A DNA stretch of 64,000 nt from JBKEDF01 sp047975325 (GCA_047975325.1 JBKEDF010000007.1:30708-94707), one strand, 5' to 3'. Positions 48,108 through 57,382 are shown, counted from the first letter of the stretch. Numbers and translations: made by a program. Notes: generated from the letters alone by a model not told the origin.

Positions 48108-49556
48108 ATGGCCGATATCCCCCCGACCGAACCCGATCTTGCCGCGCTGGAAGCACGGATAGCGCAGGACTTTACCGATCTCTGCCTGCCTGCAGCCAAT
48201 TGGGTTCCTGCCAGAACCCATGGCGGTGAGGCGGTGACCGATGTTGTGATTATCGGCGGTGGCATGTGTGGGCTGGTGGCCTGGACGGCCCTGAATTCTG
48301 GCGGGTTGCGCAACATGCGGATCCTTGATCGTGCGCCGCAAGGGCGGGAAGGCCCCTGGCTTACCTATGCACGGATGGAAACGCTGCGTTCACCCAAGGG
48401 GCTGGTTGGCCCGGCGTTGGGGCATGGCGGGCTGACCTTTCGGGCCTGGTATCGTGCCCGTTTCAGTGAGGCGGCCTGGGAGGCGCTGGACAAGATCCCG
48501 CGCCCGATGTGGATGGATTACCTGATCTGGTATCGCAAGGTCATGGGCGTTCCGGTGGAAAACGGCGTCTCGGTCGATCTGATCGAACCGGAAGGCCCCT
48601 ATCTGCGGCTGCATCTGACCGGGGCGGAGGCGCCATCGATCCTGACGCGCAAGCTGGTCATGGCCACGGGCCGGGATGGTACCGGAGAGCCGAATATCCC
48701 CGCTTTCATGGATGGCGTGCCGCGCCGGTTCTGGGCGCATTCGGCGGATGAGATCGATTTCGCCGCGCTCAGGAACAAGCGCGTGGCGCTGGTGGGTGTC
48801 GGGGCCTCGGCCATTGACAATGCCGCCGAAGCGCTGGAGGCCGGAGCCCTTGAGGTGCGTCATCTGATCCGCCGCGCAGAGATGCCGGTCATCAACAAGA
48901 TGATGGGGATCGGCAGTTTCGGGCTGACGCAGGGGTTTCGTGAATTGCCCGATGAATGGCGTTGGCGTTTCATGCGCTATTCCTTCGTGACCCAGACCCC
49001 GCCGCCACGTGGCTCTACCCTGCGGGTCAGTCGTCACAAGAATGCCTATTTTCACTTTAATCAGGCAGTAGAGAGTGTTACGCAACGTTCCTTATCCCTT
49101 TCTATCGGCATGAAGGGCGGGGCGGTTCTGGAAACCGACTACCTGATCCTTGGCACCGGATTTACCACTGATCCGATGTCGCGGCGTGAATTCGGATCGG
49201 CGGCCGGGGAAATCCGGCTTTGGCGCGATGCCTATCGCCCGCCCCAGGGCGAAGAGAATGACGATCTGGCGGCCTTTCCCTATCTGGGCAATGATTTTTC
49301 CTTTCAGGGCAAGGAGGCGCGCGCGTCCTGGCTTAACCGGGTATATTGTTTCAACTATGGTGCTGCCGCCTCCCTGGGCAAGGTCAGCGGCGATATTCCG
49401 GGGATTTCGGAAGGGGCGGCGCACCTGACCCAGTCGATCGCGGCAACCCTCTATCATGAGGATATCGCGGCGCATTGGCAGGGTTTTCAGGACTATGTCA
49501 CGCCTGAACTTCTGGGGGATGAATGGCGTGCCACCCCTTTGCCGGACGAGGCATGA
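48108..49556 (+). CDS. Flavin-containing monooxygenase-like FAD/NAD(P)-binding protein
   Basis: The 482-residue product has an FAD motif at ~45 (DVVIIGGGMCGLVAW) and an NADPH motif at ~228 (KRVALVGVGASAIDNAAEAL). Between and after them are GPWLTYARMETLRSPKGLVG, RKLVMATGRDGTGEPNIPAF and LILGTGFTTD. This is the layout of class B flavin monooxygenases, which oxygenate N or S atoms or ketones, although the FxGxxxHxxxW/FMO fingerprint is replaced by RRFWAHSADEI. GGAGG precedes the ATG. It is the first gene of a tight run with the two CMD-family genes. Confidence 0.78.
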   Translation: MADIPPTEPDLAALEARIAQDFTDLCLPAANWVPARTHGGEAVTDVVIIGGGMCGLVAWTALNSGGLRNMRILDRAPQGREGPWLTYARMETLRSPKGLVGPALGHGGLTFRAWYRARFSEAAWEALDKIPRPMWMDYLIWYRKVMGVPVENGVSVDLIEPEGPYLRLHLTGAEAPSILTRKLVMATGRDGTGEPNIPAFMDGVPRRFWAHSADEIDFAALRNKRVALVGVGASAIDNAAEALEAGALEVRHLIRRAEMPVINKMMGIGSFGLTQGFRELPDEWRWRFMRYSFVTQTPPPRGSTLRVSRHKNAYFHFNQAVESVTQRSLSLSIGMKGGAVLETDYLILGTGFTTDPMSRREFGSAAGEIRLWRDAYRPPQGEENDDLAAFPYLGNDFSFQGKEARASWLNRVYCFNYGAAASLGKVSGDIPGISEGAAHLTQSIAATLYHEDIAAHWQGFQDYVTPELLGDEWRATPLPDEA

Positions 49557-49567
49557 AAAGGAATGCA

Positions 49568-50041
49568 ATGAAAGATCTTCGTGAAATGACAGTGTTGCGC
49601 CTGGCCGGCATTGCCCCCGGGACGGAATTGGCCAGGGCCGTGGAAAAACGTGCCAGGATCCTGGGCTTTACCGATACGGCCGAAGCTGCGGTGCTGAAGC
49701 CCGATGATCCGGGCGGAATCAGTCATGATCTGCGCCTGGCACTTGCCGCACGTATCGCGCGGTTGCACGATCTGGAGGATCTGGCCGCCTTTTATGAGGC
49801 CGGGGGCGCCGAGGCGGATCCGGGTTTCCAGGGGGCCGGCCGCATTGCCGCAATCCTTGCCTTCACCGACCTTGTTTCCAGCCACCCCCGTGATGCCGGG
49901 GCCACGGATATCGAGGTGCTGCGCGATGCAGGGATCCCTGATGCCGATATCGTCAGGCTGGCGGAACTCAACGCTTTCATGGCCTATCAGATCCGCGTCA
50001 TCGAAGGACTGCGGGCGCTTGCGAAGGGGGATGCCGCATGA
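49568..50041 (+). CDS. CMD-like protein without cysteines (possible Avi_7170-type family)
   Basis: The ~157-residue, all-helical protein (ISHDLRLALAARIARLHDLE; IAAILAFTDLVSSHPRDAG; LRDAGIPDADIVRLAELNAF) resembles carboxymuconolactone-decarboxylase-like domains but contains no Cys. I recall a CMD family named after Avi_7170 that pairs with an AhpD-like partner in this way; I could not confirm it here. AAGGA lies six bases before ATG 49568. An upstream ATG at 49553 overlaps the previous stop. It overlaps the next gene by four bases. Confidence 0.65.
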   Translation: MKDLREMTVLRLAGIAPGTELARAVEKRARILGFTDTAEAAVLKPDDPGGISHDLRLALAARIARLHDLEDLAAFYEAGGAEADPGFQGAGRIAAILAFTDLVSSHPRDAGATDIEVLRDAGIPDADIVRLAELNAFMAYQIRVIEGLRALAKGDAA

Positions 50042-50619
50042 ACGAGGTGATCCACAAGTTTACGCGCAAGGTGCCCCATTGGCGGCCACGGGTGGCGCCG
50101 GTGAAACTGTCTGATGCCAGCGAGGCGCAGCTTGCTGCGCTTCAGATCACGCCCTCCAATACCAAGGTTTCCGATTATGTTCTGGTGCTGGCGCATGATG
50201 TCGAAACGCTGGCGGTACGATCCCCGCTTTTCAACGCGATCATGTATGATCCCGGGGGCATGAGCCGCGCCGAACGGGAATTGGGGGCCATAGGGGCGTC
50301 GATTGTCAATCGCTGTATCTATTGCGCAGCCGTCCATGCCGACCGCCATGCGCAGCTTTCGAAATCCGAGACGGTAACGGATGCGATCTTTGCCGATGGC
50401 GAGAAGGCCAAGCTTGCCGCGCGGGACAGGGCAATTCTGGATTTTTCGGTCGCGCTTTCACAAAGCCCGGCAAGGGTTACGGAGCCGCATGTTGCCGCAT
50501 TGCACGATGCCGGGATCAGTGATGATGAAGCGGTGGATCTGGTCTTGTCCACTGCGCTTTTTGGCTGGGCGAACCGGCTGATGCATATCCTCGGAGATCC
50601 AGTGAAGAAGACGGTGTAA
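50038..50619 (+). CDS. Alkylhydroperoxidase-like CMD protein with CxxC active site
   Basis: The 193-residue AhpD-like protein has the redox motif NRCIYCAAVHADRHAQL, with Cys-x-x-Cys and the downstream His of the proton-relay set, then AAIL-type helices (RAILDFSVALSQSPARVT; GISDDEAVDLVLSTALFGWA). Such proteins reduce peroxides or handle reactive intermediates. The start is fused to the upstream CMD gene stop (ATGA), so the two are probably a functional pair. Beside flavoproteins that can leak hydrogen peroxide, a protective role is plausible. Confidence 0.82.
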   Translation: MNEVIHKFTRKVPHWRPRVAPVKLSDASEAQLAALQITPSNTKVSDYVLVLAHDVETLAVRSPLFNAIMYDPGGMSRAERELGAIGASIVNRCIYCAAVHADRHAQLSKSETVTDAIFADGEKAKLAARDRAILDFSVALSQSPARVTEPHVAALHDAGISDDEAVDLVLSTALFGWANRLMHILGDPVKKTV

Positions 50620-50622
50620 GGT

Positions 50623-51720
50623 ATGACAAAAAAAGAAAAATACCGTATTGGGATTGCCGGGGCAGGCTCTGTTGCGCTTGGTAACGCGGCCTTTCTGGAA
50701 GATGCCGGACATGAGGTCATGCTCTGGTCCCCTTCGGGAAAGCGAACGGCGGAACTGGCCAAGGGTGCGCCGCTTCTGGCAACGGGCGCGGTTGAGGGCG
50801 AATTCCACCCTGCCATTGCCGCATCGGCCCAGGTCCTTTGTGAAGGGGCGGAGATCATCTTGCTGGCCCTGCCTGCCTATGGCCATCGTGTGGTGATGGA
50901 GGCATTGGCCCCGCATCTGCGTTCCGATCACCTTGTCATCATCTCTTCGCACGCCTCGCTTGGCGCGCTTTATCTGGGAAAACTGCTGGCCGAACGGGGG
51001 ATCAGCCTGCCCATTGTCGCCTGGGGTACGACAATGACAACGGGGCGTGCCGCGTCGGGAACGGAGGTCAAGGTCAATACCGTCCGCGCACGGCTTGATA
51101 TGTGCACGGTTCCCGTTTCCCGGTCGGCGGAGGGGCTGGCAGTCTGCCGGGCGCTTTTCGGGGATCGTTTTGTGGAACGGGACGGCCTTCTGGCAATATC
51201 GCTGTCCAATCTTAATCCGCAAAACCATCTGGGTATTGCGCTTGGCAATATTACCCGGATGGAAAAGGGTGAAATCTGGAGCCAGGGTGAACATGTCACC
51301 CCACTGGTCGGGCGGCTGCTGGAGGCACTGGATGCCGAAAGGCTGGCCATTGCCGGGGCACTGGGCCTGGAGGTCCGGACGATTTTTGAACATTTTCACC
51401 TGTCCTTCCATGTCCCGGTGGCAAGCATTTCGGAGATGAACCAGAAAATGCATCGCAAGGGCAATGGCGGGATTGGCCCTGCCACCGCCGACAGCCGTTA
51501 TGTAACCGAAGATGTCCCATATGGCCTTGCGTTGACCGTGGCCCTGGGTGATCTTGTTGGCCATCCGGCGGTGCTGCATAAGGCGGGGATCGATATTTTC
51601 TCAGCCATGTATGGCCGCGATTTTACTGCTGAAAACGACTTGCTGGCCGCGCTCAATCTTGATGAGGTGGGCCTTGATGACTTGCGGAATGCCGCGCAGA
51701 GCGGCATCCTGCCGCCTTGA
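50623..51720 (+). CDS. NAD/NADP octopine/nopaline dehydrogenase family protein
   Basis: The 365-residue protein has an N-terminal Rossmann motif (YRIGIAGAGSVALGNAAFL) and the C-terminal helical domain of opine dehydrogenases, including SNLNPQNHLGIALGN (dehydrogenase His) and a late RYVTEDVPYGLALTVALG. These enzymes split or form N-(carboxyalkyl) amino acids, or act on related 2-hydroxy or imino acids. It starts four bases after the AhpD-like gene and precedes a polyamine-type importer, so an imported opine-like compound is an attractive but unproven substrate. Confidence 0.85.
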   Translation: MTKKEKYRIGIAGAGSVALGNAAFLEDAGHEVMLWSPSGKRTAELAKGAPLLATGAVEGEFHPAIAASAQVLCEGAEIILLALPAYGHRVVMEALAPHLRSDHLVIISSHASLGALYLGKLLAERGISLPIVAWGTTMTTGRAASGTEVKVNTVRARLDMCTVPVSRSAEGLAVCRALFGDRFVERDGLLAISLSNLNPQNHLGIALGNITRMEKGEIWSQGEHVTPLVGRLLEALDAERLAIAGALGLEVRTIFEHFHLSFHVPVASISEMNQKMHRKGNGGIGPATADSRYVTEDVPYGLALTVALGDLVGHPAVLHKAGIDIFSAMYGRDFTAENDLLAALNLDEVGLDDLRNAAQSGILPP

Positions 51721-51808
51721 GAAACGTGCAAGATCCCCGATGAAGCCCAAGTTTGACCGGGGGCCGGTGCGCCTGCAACAAAAGAACAGATCAAGACAGG
51801 GGAAGACC

Positions 51809-52918
51809 ATGACCAAATTCCTGACATCCCGTCGCCGTTTCCTTACTGTCGCCGCGGCAAGCGGCGCTGCACTGGCTTCGCCCGCCTATCTGCGCGGTGC
51901 GATGGCGCAGGGATCCGGAGAGGTGAATATCTGGACCTATAACAATTTCATTCCCGATGAGTTCAAGGCGGCCTTCGAAAGCGAGACCGGTATCAAGGTG
52001 AATATCCGTCTGGTGGATGACCAGGGTAAACAGTTCAACCTGCTTGCCGCCGAAGCGCCCAATCCCTCGGTTGATATCCTGACCGTTGCGGGGCATCGGT
52101 ACAATCAGTTCATCAATAGTGAGCTTCTTGCCCCGCTCGATCCCGGACGGTTGGCCAATTGGGGGGCGATCAATCCGGTCTATTCCGAAAGCGACTGGGC
52201 CACGATCAATGACCAGAAATGGGGTGTGCCTGTCCTTTCCGGTGCGGAAATCCTGGCCTATAACACTGAGGTCGTCACGCCCGAGGAAGCAAAAAGCTGG
52301 GACACGATTTTTTCCGATACCTATGCCGGGCAAACCGCCTATATCCTGCAGGACATGGTGTCGGTCGTGATGCTTTATCTCGGCTATGACGGGAATATGA
52401 TCGAATATATCGATGATCCCGAAAAAGCCGCGGCAGTGGTAACGGAGGCACGGGATTTCCTGATCGCCAATAAACCCAAAGTCCGGAAATACTATGATGC
52501 AGGCGCCGAGGTGCAGCAGATGTTCGTCAATCAGGATATCGTGATGGCCCATGCCTGGAATGGCCCCATTGCCAAGCTGATCAATGATGGCTTCCCCGTG
52601 TCGATGACCATTCCGAAGGAAGGCAGTTACGGATTTGTCTATACCCTGAACGTGGCCAATAACGCGCCCAATGCGGATAATGCCTATCGTTTCCTTGATG
52701 CGCTTCTGGCCAGTTCCGAGGTCGGGGCCGCAATGACCAAGGCTTCGGGCTTCATCTCCACCTACAAGGATGCGGCGCAGCATCTGACGGATCTGGAAAA
52801 GGCGTCTTCCTCCTTCTCCGAGGAAGAACTGGCAGGGCTGCAGTTCTTCCGTTCCGAAGCGAATGAGATGAAATACGGCCTTGTCGACCCGGCGGTCGAA
52901 GAAATCAAGGCCGCCTGA
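51809..52918 (+). CDS. ABC importer solute-binding protein, spermidine/putrescine type, Tat signal
   Basis: The ~369-residue periplasmic protein has SRRRFLTVAAASGAALASPA as a twin-arginine signal ending near AMAQ. The mature part (EVNIWTYNNFIPDEFKAAFE, GVPVLSGAEILAYNTEVV, IVMAHAWNGPIAKLINDGFP) is PotD-like, Pfam SBP_bac_8-type. AGGGGA lies before ATG 51809. It is the first gene of the importer and is separated from the permeases by a strong hairpin. Confidence 0.9.
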   Translation: MTKFLTSRRRFLTVAAASGAALASPAYLRGAMAQGSGEVNIWTYNNFIPDEFKAAFESETGIKVNIRLVDDQGKQFNLLAAEAPNPSVDILTVAGHRYNQFINSELLAPLDPGRLANWGAINPVYSESDWATINDQKWGVPVLSGAEILAYNTEVVTPEEAKSWDTIFSDTYAGQTAYILQDMVSVVMLYLGYDGNMIEYIDDPEKAAAVVTEARDFLIANKPKVRKYYDAGAEVQQMFVNQDIVMAHAWNGPIAKLINDGFPVSMTIPKEGSYGFVYTLNVANNAPNADNAYRFLDALLASSEVGAAMTKASGFISTYKDAAQHLTDLEKASSSFSEEELAGLQFFRSEANEMKYGLVDPAVEEIKAA

Positions 52919-52925
52919 AGATCAG

Positions 52926-52965
52926 ATATCAGGTCCGGCCCCGGTGGGAATGCCGGACCTGATAT
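52926..52965 (+). other. Intercistronic hairpin after the solute-binding gene
   Basis: ATATCAGGTCCGGC and GCCGGACCTGATAT form a perfect 14-bp stem with a 12-base loop, eight bases after the stop. There is no T-run. It likely shields the solute-binding message from 3' decay or attenuates transcription into the permeases. Confidence 0.75.
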
Positions 52966-52999
52966 TGCCGCTGCTGCTGACCGCCACCAAGGAAACGCC

Positions 53000-53995
53000 A
53001 TGACCGATAGCCCGACATCCCCTGTCGGCGCGCCACCGTCGAATACCCCCGCGCGGCCGCAGGGCCGTGCAACCTTGTGGGGGCGGCTGGGCACATCGCC
53101 CGGTTATCAGCGGATGGTACGCTTTCTTTTTGCCTCGCCTCGCCGACAATTCTGGCTGCTGGCGGCTTTCCCGATCTTCTGGGTCTTCTTTACCCATCTC
53201 GGGCCGATCCTGCAGATGCTCAATGTCAGTTTCATGGAAAGCTATCCGCCTTCGGTGAATAACAGCCAGGCCTATACGCTTGCGAGCTATGAGCGTTTCT
53301 TCCAGGAACCGATCTATCGGATGCCCTTCCTGCGTACGCTGGTCTTTGCCTCGGTGCTGACTTTCGCCACATTGCTGATTACCTATCCGGTGGCCTATGT
53401 CCTGGCCCGCCATGTAAAGCGGGACAATCAGATGATCCTGCTTTTGCTTTTGCTGATCCCCTTCTGGGTGGGAGAGATCGTACGCACCTATGCGATCATG
53501 ATCCTGCTGGGCAATAACGGGGCGCTGAACCTGTTGCTGAAAACGCTTGGGTTGATCGAGCGTCCGATCCCTTTCATGTATACGGGCTTTTCCCTTTCGG
53601 TCGGGATCATCTATCTGACGGCGCTTTACATGTTGCTGCCGCTTTATTCCGCGCTGGAAAAGATCCCGGCCTCCTATAGTGAGGCGGCGGCGGATCTTGG
53701 TGCCGGGGCCTGGACGCGTTTCCGCCGGGTGACATTGCCGCTGTCACTGGAAGGGATCTCATCGGGGGCCACGCTCGTTTTCCTGATCTCGACGGGCTAT
53801 TACGCCACGCCGGTGCTTCTTGGTGGGCCTTCCACCACGGTTTTTGCCGAAACCGTGGCCGGGTTCTTCCATGTTGCGGGAGATGAATGGCCCACGGGCG
53901 CGGCCTTTTCAGTGCTGATGCTGTTGACCGCGCTGATGATCACGGGCGCCTTCATGCGGGTGATGAAATACCTTTCCGCGAGAGTGGTGAAATGA
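53000..53995 (+). CDS. ABC importer permease, PotB-like
   Basis: The 331-residue inner-membrane protein has six or so helices and the cytoplasmic EAA loop YSEAAADLGAGAWTRFRRVTLPLSL that docks the ATPase. The N-terminal ~45 residues are polar and Pro-rich. AAGGAA lies before the ATG. The stop overlaps the next permease in ATGA. Confidence 0.9.
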   Translation: MTDSPTSPVGAPPSNTPARPQGRATLWGRLGTSPGYQRMVRFLFASPRRQFWLLAAFPIFWVFFTHLGPILQMLNVSFMESYPPSVNNSQAYTLASYERFFQEPIYRMPFLRTLVFASVLTFATLLITYPVAYVLARHVKRDNQMILLLLLLIPFWVGEIVRTYAIMILLGNNGALNLLLKTLGLIERPIPFMYTGFSLSVGIIYLTALYMLLPLYSALEKIPASYSEAAADLGAGAWTRFRRVTLPLSLEGISSGATLVFLISTGYYATPVLLGGPSTTVFAETVAGFFHVAGDEWPTGAAFSVLMLLTALMITGAFMRVMKYLSARVVK

Positions 53996-54777
53996 CCAGA
54001 TCCACCCGTATCATGCTTTCCGTCATCTTCTGGGCCTTTCTTGTCTATCTCTTCGTGCCGCTGATCCTCATGATCGTGATGGGCTTCAAGGACAGCAAAT
54101 TCATTGGCTTTCCGATCCGGTCCTGGACGCTGCAATGGTATCTGGGTGTCCTGCAGGACGGGCAGGTGTTGCGAACCTTCACCTATTCCACGCTGATTGC
54201 GGTATCCTCCACGGTGGTCTCGCTGATCATGGGGACCTGGATCGCGGTGCTTCTGGAGGGACGGAAATTCTTTGGCCGTGCGGTGATCCTGGCGTTGACC
54301 TTGCTGCCTGCGATCGTGCCGGGGGTTATTTCGGCAATTTCCTTCCGGATCTTCGCACGGTTTCTGGAAATTGAGCCGGGGATGCTGGCGATTGTCCTGT
54401 CCCATGCGGTCCATAACGTGCCATTCGTGGCGCTGGTGGTCATGGCACGGCTGTCCTCACTGCCGCAGAGCCATATCGAGGCGGCGCGCGATCTTGGGGC
54501 GGATCCGCTTATTGCCTTCTTGCGGGTGACGCTGCCCTATCTGCGGCCCGCCCTGATCGGGGCAGCGGTCTTCTGCCTGCTGCTCAGCTTCGATGATTTT
54601 GTGCGCTCCTATTTCCTGGGGGGCTATGAACCCACGCTTCCGGTGCTGATCTTTGCCAAGCTGCGTTCAGGCATGTCACCGGAGATCAATGCGATTTCCA
54701 CCGTTGTCCTTATCCTGACGGCGGTGCTGGGACTCTGGGCCGAAAGATCAAGCCGGAAGATGCAGAAAGGCGCGTAA
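53992..54777 (+). CDS. ABC importer permease, PotC-like
   Basis: The 261-residue membrane protein has the EAA loop IEAARDLGADPLIAFLRVTL and family text LLSFDDFVRSYFLGG. With the upstream permease it forms the channel pair. The ATPase start follows three bases after the stop. Confidence 0.9.
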   Translation: MTRSTRIMLSVIFWAFLVYLFVPLILMIVMGFKDSKFIGFPIRSWTLQWYLGVLQDGQVLRTFTYSTLIAVSSTVVSLIMGTWIAVLLEGRKFFGRAVILALTLLPAIVPGVISAISFRIFARFLEIEPGMLAIVLSHAVHNVPFVALVVMARLSSLPQSHIEAARDLGADPLIAFLRVTLPYLRPALIGAAVFCLLLSFDDFVRSYFLGGYEPTLPVLIFAKLRSGMSPEINAISTVVLILTAVLGLWAERSSRKMQKGA

Positions 54778-54780
54778 CCC

Positions 54781-55866
54781 ATGGCAAAAGATATGGAAAC
54801 CATCGTTCACATCGATGGCGTCACAAAACGTTTCGGGGCTGTGACTGCGGTAGACCATATGGACATGAAGATCCATGCCGGGGAATTCGTGACCTTCCTC
54901 GGTCCTTCGGGTTGCGGCAAATCCACCACCTTGCGCCTTTTGGGCGGGTTTGAGCGCCCTGATGAGGGACGGATCCTGCTGGATGGCAAGGACGTGACCG
55001 CCCTGCCGCCCAACCGGCGCAAGGTGAATATGGTGTTTCAGGACTATGCGCTGTTTCCACATATGTCGGTGCGTCGCAATATTGCCTTCGGGCTGGAGCT
55101 CAAGGGGCTTGGACGCGGAGCCATAGATGCGCGGCTTGGTGAATTGATGGCCTTTCTGGAACTGGAGGCCCTGGGCGACCGGAGGCCGGACCAGCTTTCG
55201 GGGGGGCAGCGGCAGCGGGTGGCGCTGGCGCGGGCATTGGCGCCGGATCCGGCGCTTTTGCTGCTGGATGAACCCCTGGGCGCGCTGGATGCGAAACTTC
55301 GTGGGCAGGTGCAGGAAGAACTGAAATCCATCCAGCGCCGTACGGGCAAGACATTTTTCTTCGTGACCCATGATCAGGATGAGGCGCTGACCATGTCCGA
55401 CCGGATCGTGGTGATGAATCAGGGACATGTAGAACAGGACGGTACGCCGGAGGATCTGTATTTTCGTCCTGCCAGCCGCTTCGTTGCGGAATTCATCGGT
55501 GAGACGAACCTGATCACCGCGGAAGCGAAGGGGCCGGAGGGCGGTCTGCTTATGCTCGACTGGTTCGGCCATCAGGTGGCAGGGCAGCCTGTCGGAACCG
55601 GGGTTTCGGTGAAAGGGCCGGTTTCGGCTTCCCTGCGGCCCGAAAAACTGCGGCTTGCGACCAAGCGACCCGAGAGTGGCAATGCAGTGCCGGGCCGGGT
55701 GGTCAACCGTATCTTCAAGGGCAGCCGCACCCTGATTGAAGCGCAGCTCGAAGGAAGCGAGGCCCGGCTGAAAGCCTATCTTGATAACGAACGAGCGGTC
55801 GAGCTTGATGAGGGCCAGGTCTGGCTGAGCTGGGATGCCTCACATCTGGCTGTATTGCGGGACTGA
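54781..55866 (+). CDS. ABC importer ATPase, PotA-like
   Basis: The 361-residue protein has Walker A GPSGCGKST, the Q-loop region VFQDYALFPHMSV, signature LSGGQRQRVALARAL and Walker B LLLDEPLGALD. The C-terminal regulatory TOBE-type domain of the PotA/UgpC class is present (from about residue 240). It is the last gene of the cluster; a C-run/G-run hairpin follows 16 bases after its stop. Confidence 0.93.
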   Translation: MAKDMETIVHIDGVTKRFGAVTAVDHMDMKIHAGEFVTFLGPSGCGKSTTLRLLGGFERPDEGRILLDGKDVTALPPNRRKVNMVFQDYALFPHMSVRRNIAFGLELKGLGRGAIDARLGELMAFLELEALGDRRPDQLSGGQRQRVALARALAPDPALLLLDEPLGALDAKLRGQVQEELKSIQRRTGKTFFFVTHDQDEALTMSDRIVVMNQGHVEQDGTPEDLYFRPASRFVAEFIGETNLITAEAKGPEGGLLMLDWFGHQVAGQPVGTGVSVKGPVSASLRPEKLRLATKRPESGNAVPGRVVNRIFKGSRTLIEAQLEGSEARLKAYLDNERAVELDEGQVWLSWDASHLAVLRD

Positions 55867-55881
55867 AACGGGGCCTCACCC

Positions 55882-55896
55882 CCCCCCGCCGGGGGG
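55882..55896 (+). terminator. GC hairpin ending the ABC importer operon
   Basis: CCCCCC-GCC-GGGGGG followed by ATGTTT lies just after the ATPase stop; the C run is nine long (55879-55887). The tail is only weakly T-rich. The remaining ~245 bases up to 56141 show no convincing gene. Confidence 0.5.
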
Positions 55897-56141
55897 ATGT
55901 TTGACCAGTGCCAGAACGGGGTGCAGAGGCATGTTTTCCGCCTATTGGGCATGGATTTGGCCTCGGGGCTTGCCTGATGGTGGCTTCGGCGTGAATATTG
56001 GTTCCATAGCGTTTCGCGTTTTCATTGGGATGGCGCGCTTCGGAATTTGCGTGGAAGAGGGCTTCTTGCCGATCAAGGGCCGGTGAATTCCGAATTCGAT
56101 AGGGACGTGAAATGTTTCAATCCTTCGGGGAGGGAGCAACC

Positions 56142-57353
56142 ATGGCCATATTGACCACCACACAAGGGCAGGAGGATCTGCCGCGCTGGTTTGCACAGGT
56201 TTTCCAGCAGGCGCGGGGGATGCAGCACGGATGCCTTGATTTCATCTTGCAGGATGGTCGCCATTTCCGGATCGACGCCCCTGATCCGGGTCCCTATGCA
56301 GTCATCGAGGTGCGCCATGATGATCTTTTCGCCCGGCTTATCCGCGAAGGTGATCTGGGTTTTTCGGAGGCCTATCTGGATGGCTGGTGGACGACGCCCG
56401 ATCTTCAGGCTTTCATGGATCTGGTCCATGCCGATAACGATGCCGTCTATGACGGGTTTTATGGCATTGCCGTGTTGCGGGCCTATGAACGGATGCGCCA
56501 CTGGCTGCGCGGCAATTCCCGAAGGCAGGTGAAACGGAATATCGCCCATCACTATGATCTGGGAAACGAATTCTACCGGCTCTGGCTGGATGAGACGATG
56601 ACCTATTCCTCGGCCCTTTTCAGCAACGGGCAGGAAAGTCTGGAAACGGCACAAACGCGCAAATATGCCTCATTGGTGGATCGGATGGGCGCGCAACCGG
56701 ATGATCATGTGCTTGAGATCGGCTGTGGCTGGGGCGGGTTTGCCGAATATGCGGCGGGCAAGCGGGGGCTCAAGGTGACCGGGCTGACGATTTCACAGGA
56801 ACAATATGATTTCGCGCGGGAACGGATTGCCCGGGCGGGGTTGACCGACAGGGTGGAAATCCGGCTTCAGGACTACCGTGATGAGCGGGGCAGCTATGAC
56901 GGGATTGCCTCGATCGAGATGTTCGAGGCGGTCGGGGAAAAATACTGGCCCGTCTATTTCGACATATTGCGCGAGCGGCTCAAACCGGGGCGGAATGCCG
57001 CGCTTCAGATCATCACCTTGCAGGAGAGGAGGTTTGAAATCTATCGCAAGAGTGTCGATTTCATCCAGAAGCATATCTTTCCGGGCGGGATGCTGCCCAG
57101 CCCGTCGGTGCTGCGCAAGGAGATAGAACGGGCCGGCTTGACGGTTCTGGGCAGTGTGGAGTTCGGACGCAGCTATTCCGACACGCTGCGCCGCTGGCAT
57201 GAAACCTTCAATGCGCATTGGGATGAGGTGGCCCGGCTCGGCTTTGATGAGAGATTTCAAAGAATGTGGAACTTTTATCTAACCTCTTGCGCGGGCGCCT
57301 TTCTGGGCGGAAACTGCGACGTGACGCAGATTACCGTGAACCGTCCCCGATAG
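56142..57353 (+). CDS. Cyclopropane-fatty-acyl-phospholipid synthase family methyltransferase
   Basis: The ~403-residue protein has the CFA synthase layout. An N-terminal domain (DLGFSEAYLDGWWTTPDL) is followed by the NIAHHYDLGNEFYRLWLDETMTYSSA core, the SAM loop VLEIGCGWGGFAEYA and IFPGGMLPS. It would add a methylene bridge to, or methylate, unsaturated phospholipid acyl chains at the membrane. GGGAGG before ATG 56142 decides the start over 56112. Rhodobacterales often have several paralogues, so the exact reaction is open. Confidence 0.9.
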   Translation: MAILTTTQGQEDLPRWFAQVFQQARGMQHGCLDFILQDGRHFRIDAPDPGPYAVIEVRHDDLFARLIREGDLGFSEAYLDGWWTTPDLQAFMDLVHADNDAVYDGFYGIAVLRAYERMRHWLRGNSRRQVKRNIAHHYDLGNEFYRLWLDETMTYSSALFSNGQESLETAQTRKYASLVDRMGAQPDDHVLEIGCGWGGFAEYAAGKRGLKVTGLTISQEQYDFARERIARAGLTDRVEIRLQDYRDERGSYDGIASIEMFEAVGEKYWPVYFDILRERLKPGRNAALQIITLQERRFEIYRKSVDFIQKHIFPGGMLPSPSVLRKEIERAGLTVLGSVEFGRSYSDTLRRWHETFNAHWDEVARLGFDERFQRMWNFYLTSCAGAFLGGNCDVTQITVNRPR

Positions 57354-57382
57354 CGGCCGGTTTTTCCGAACAAAGGATTGGA

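Noticed and set aside
55835..56086. An 83-codon frame between the ABC ATPase and the CFA synthase
   Set aside because: It begins inside the ATPase gene in another frame, runs through the terminator hairpin and has no family text or ribosome site.
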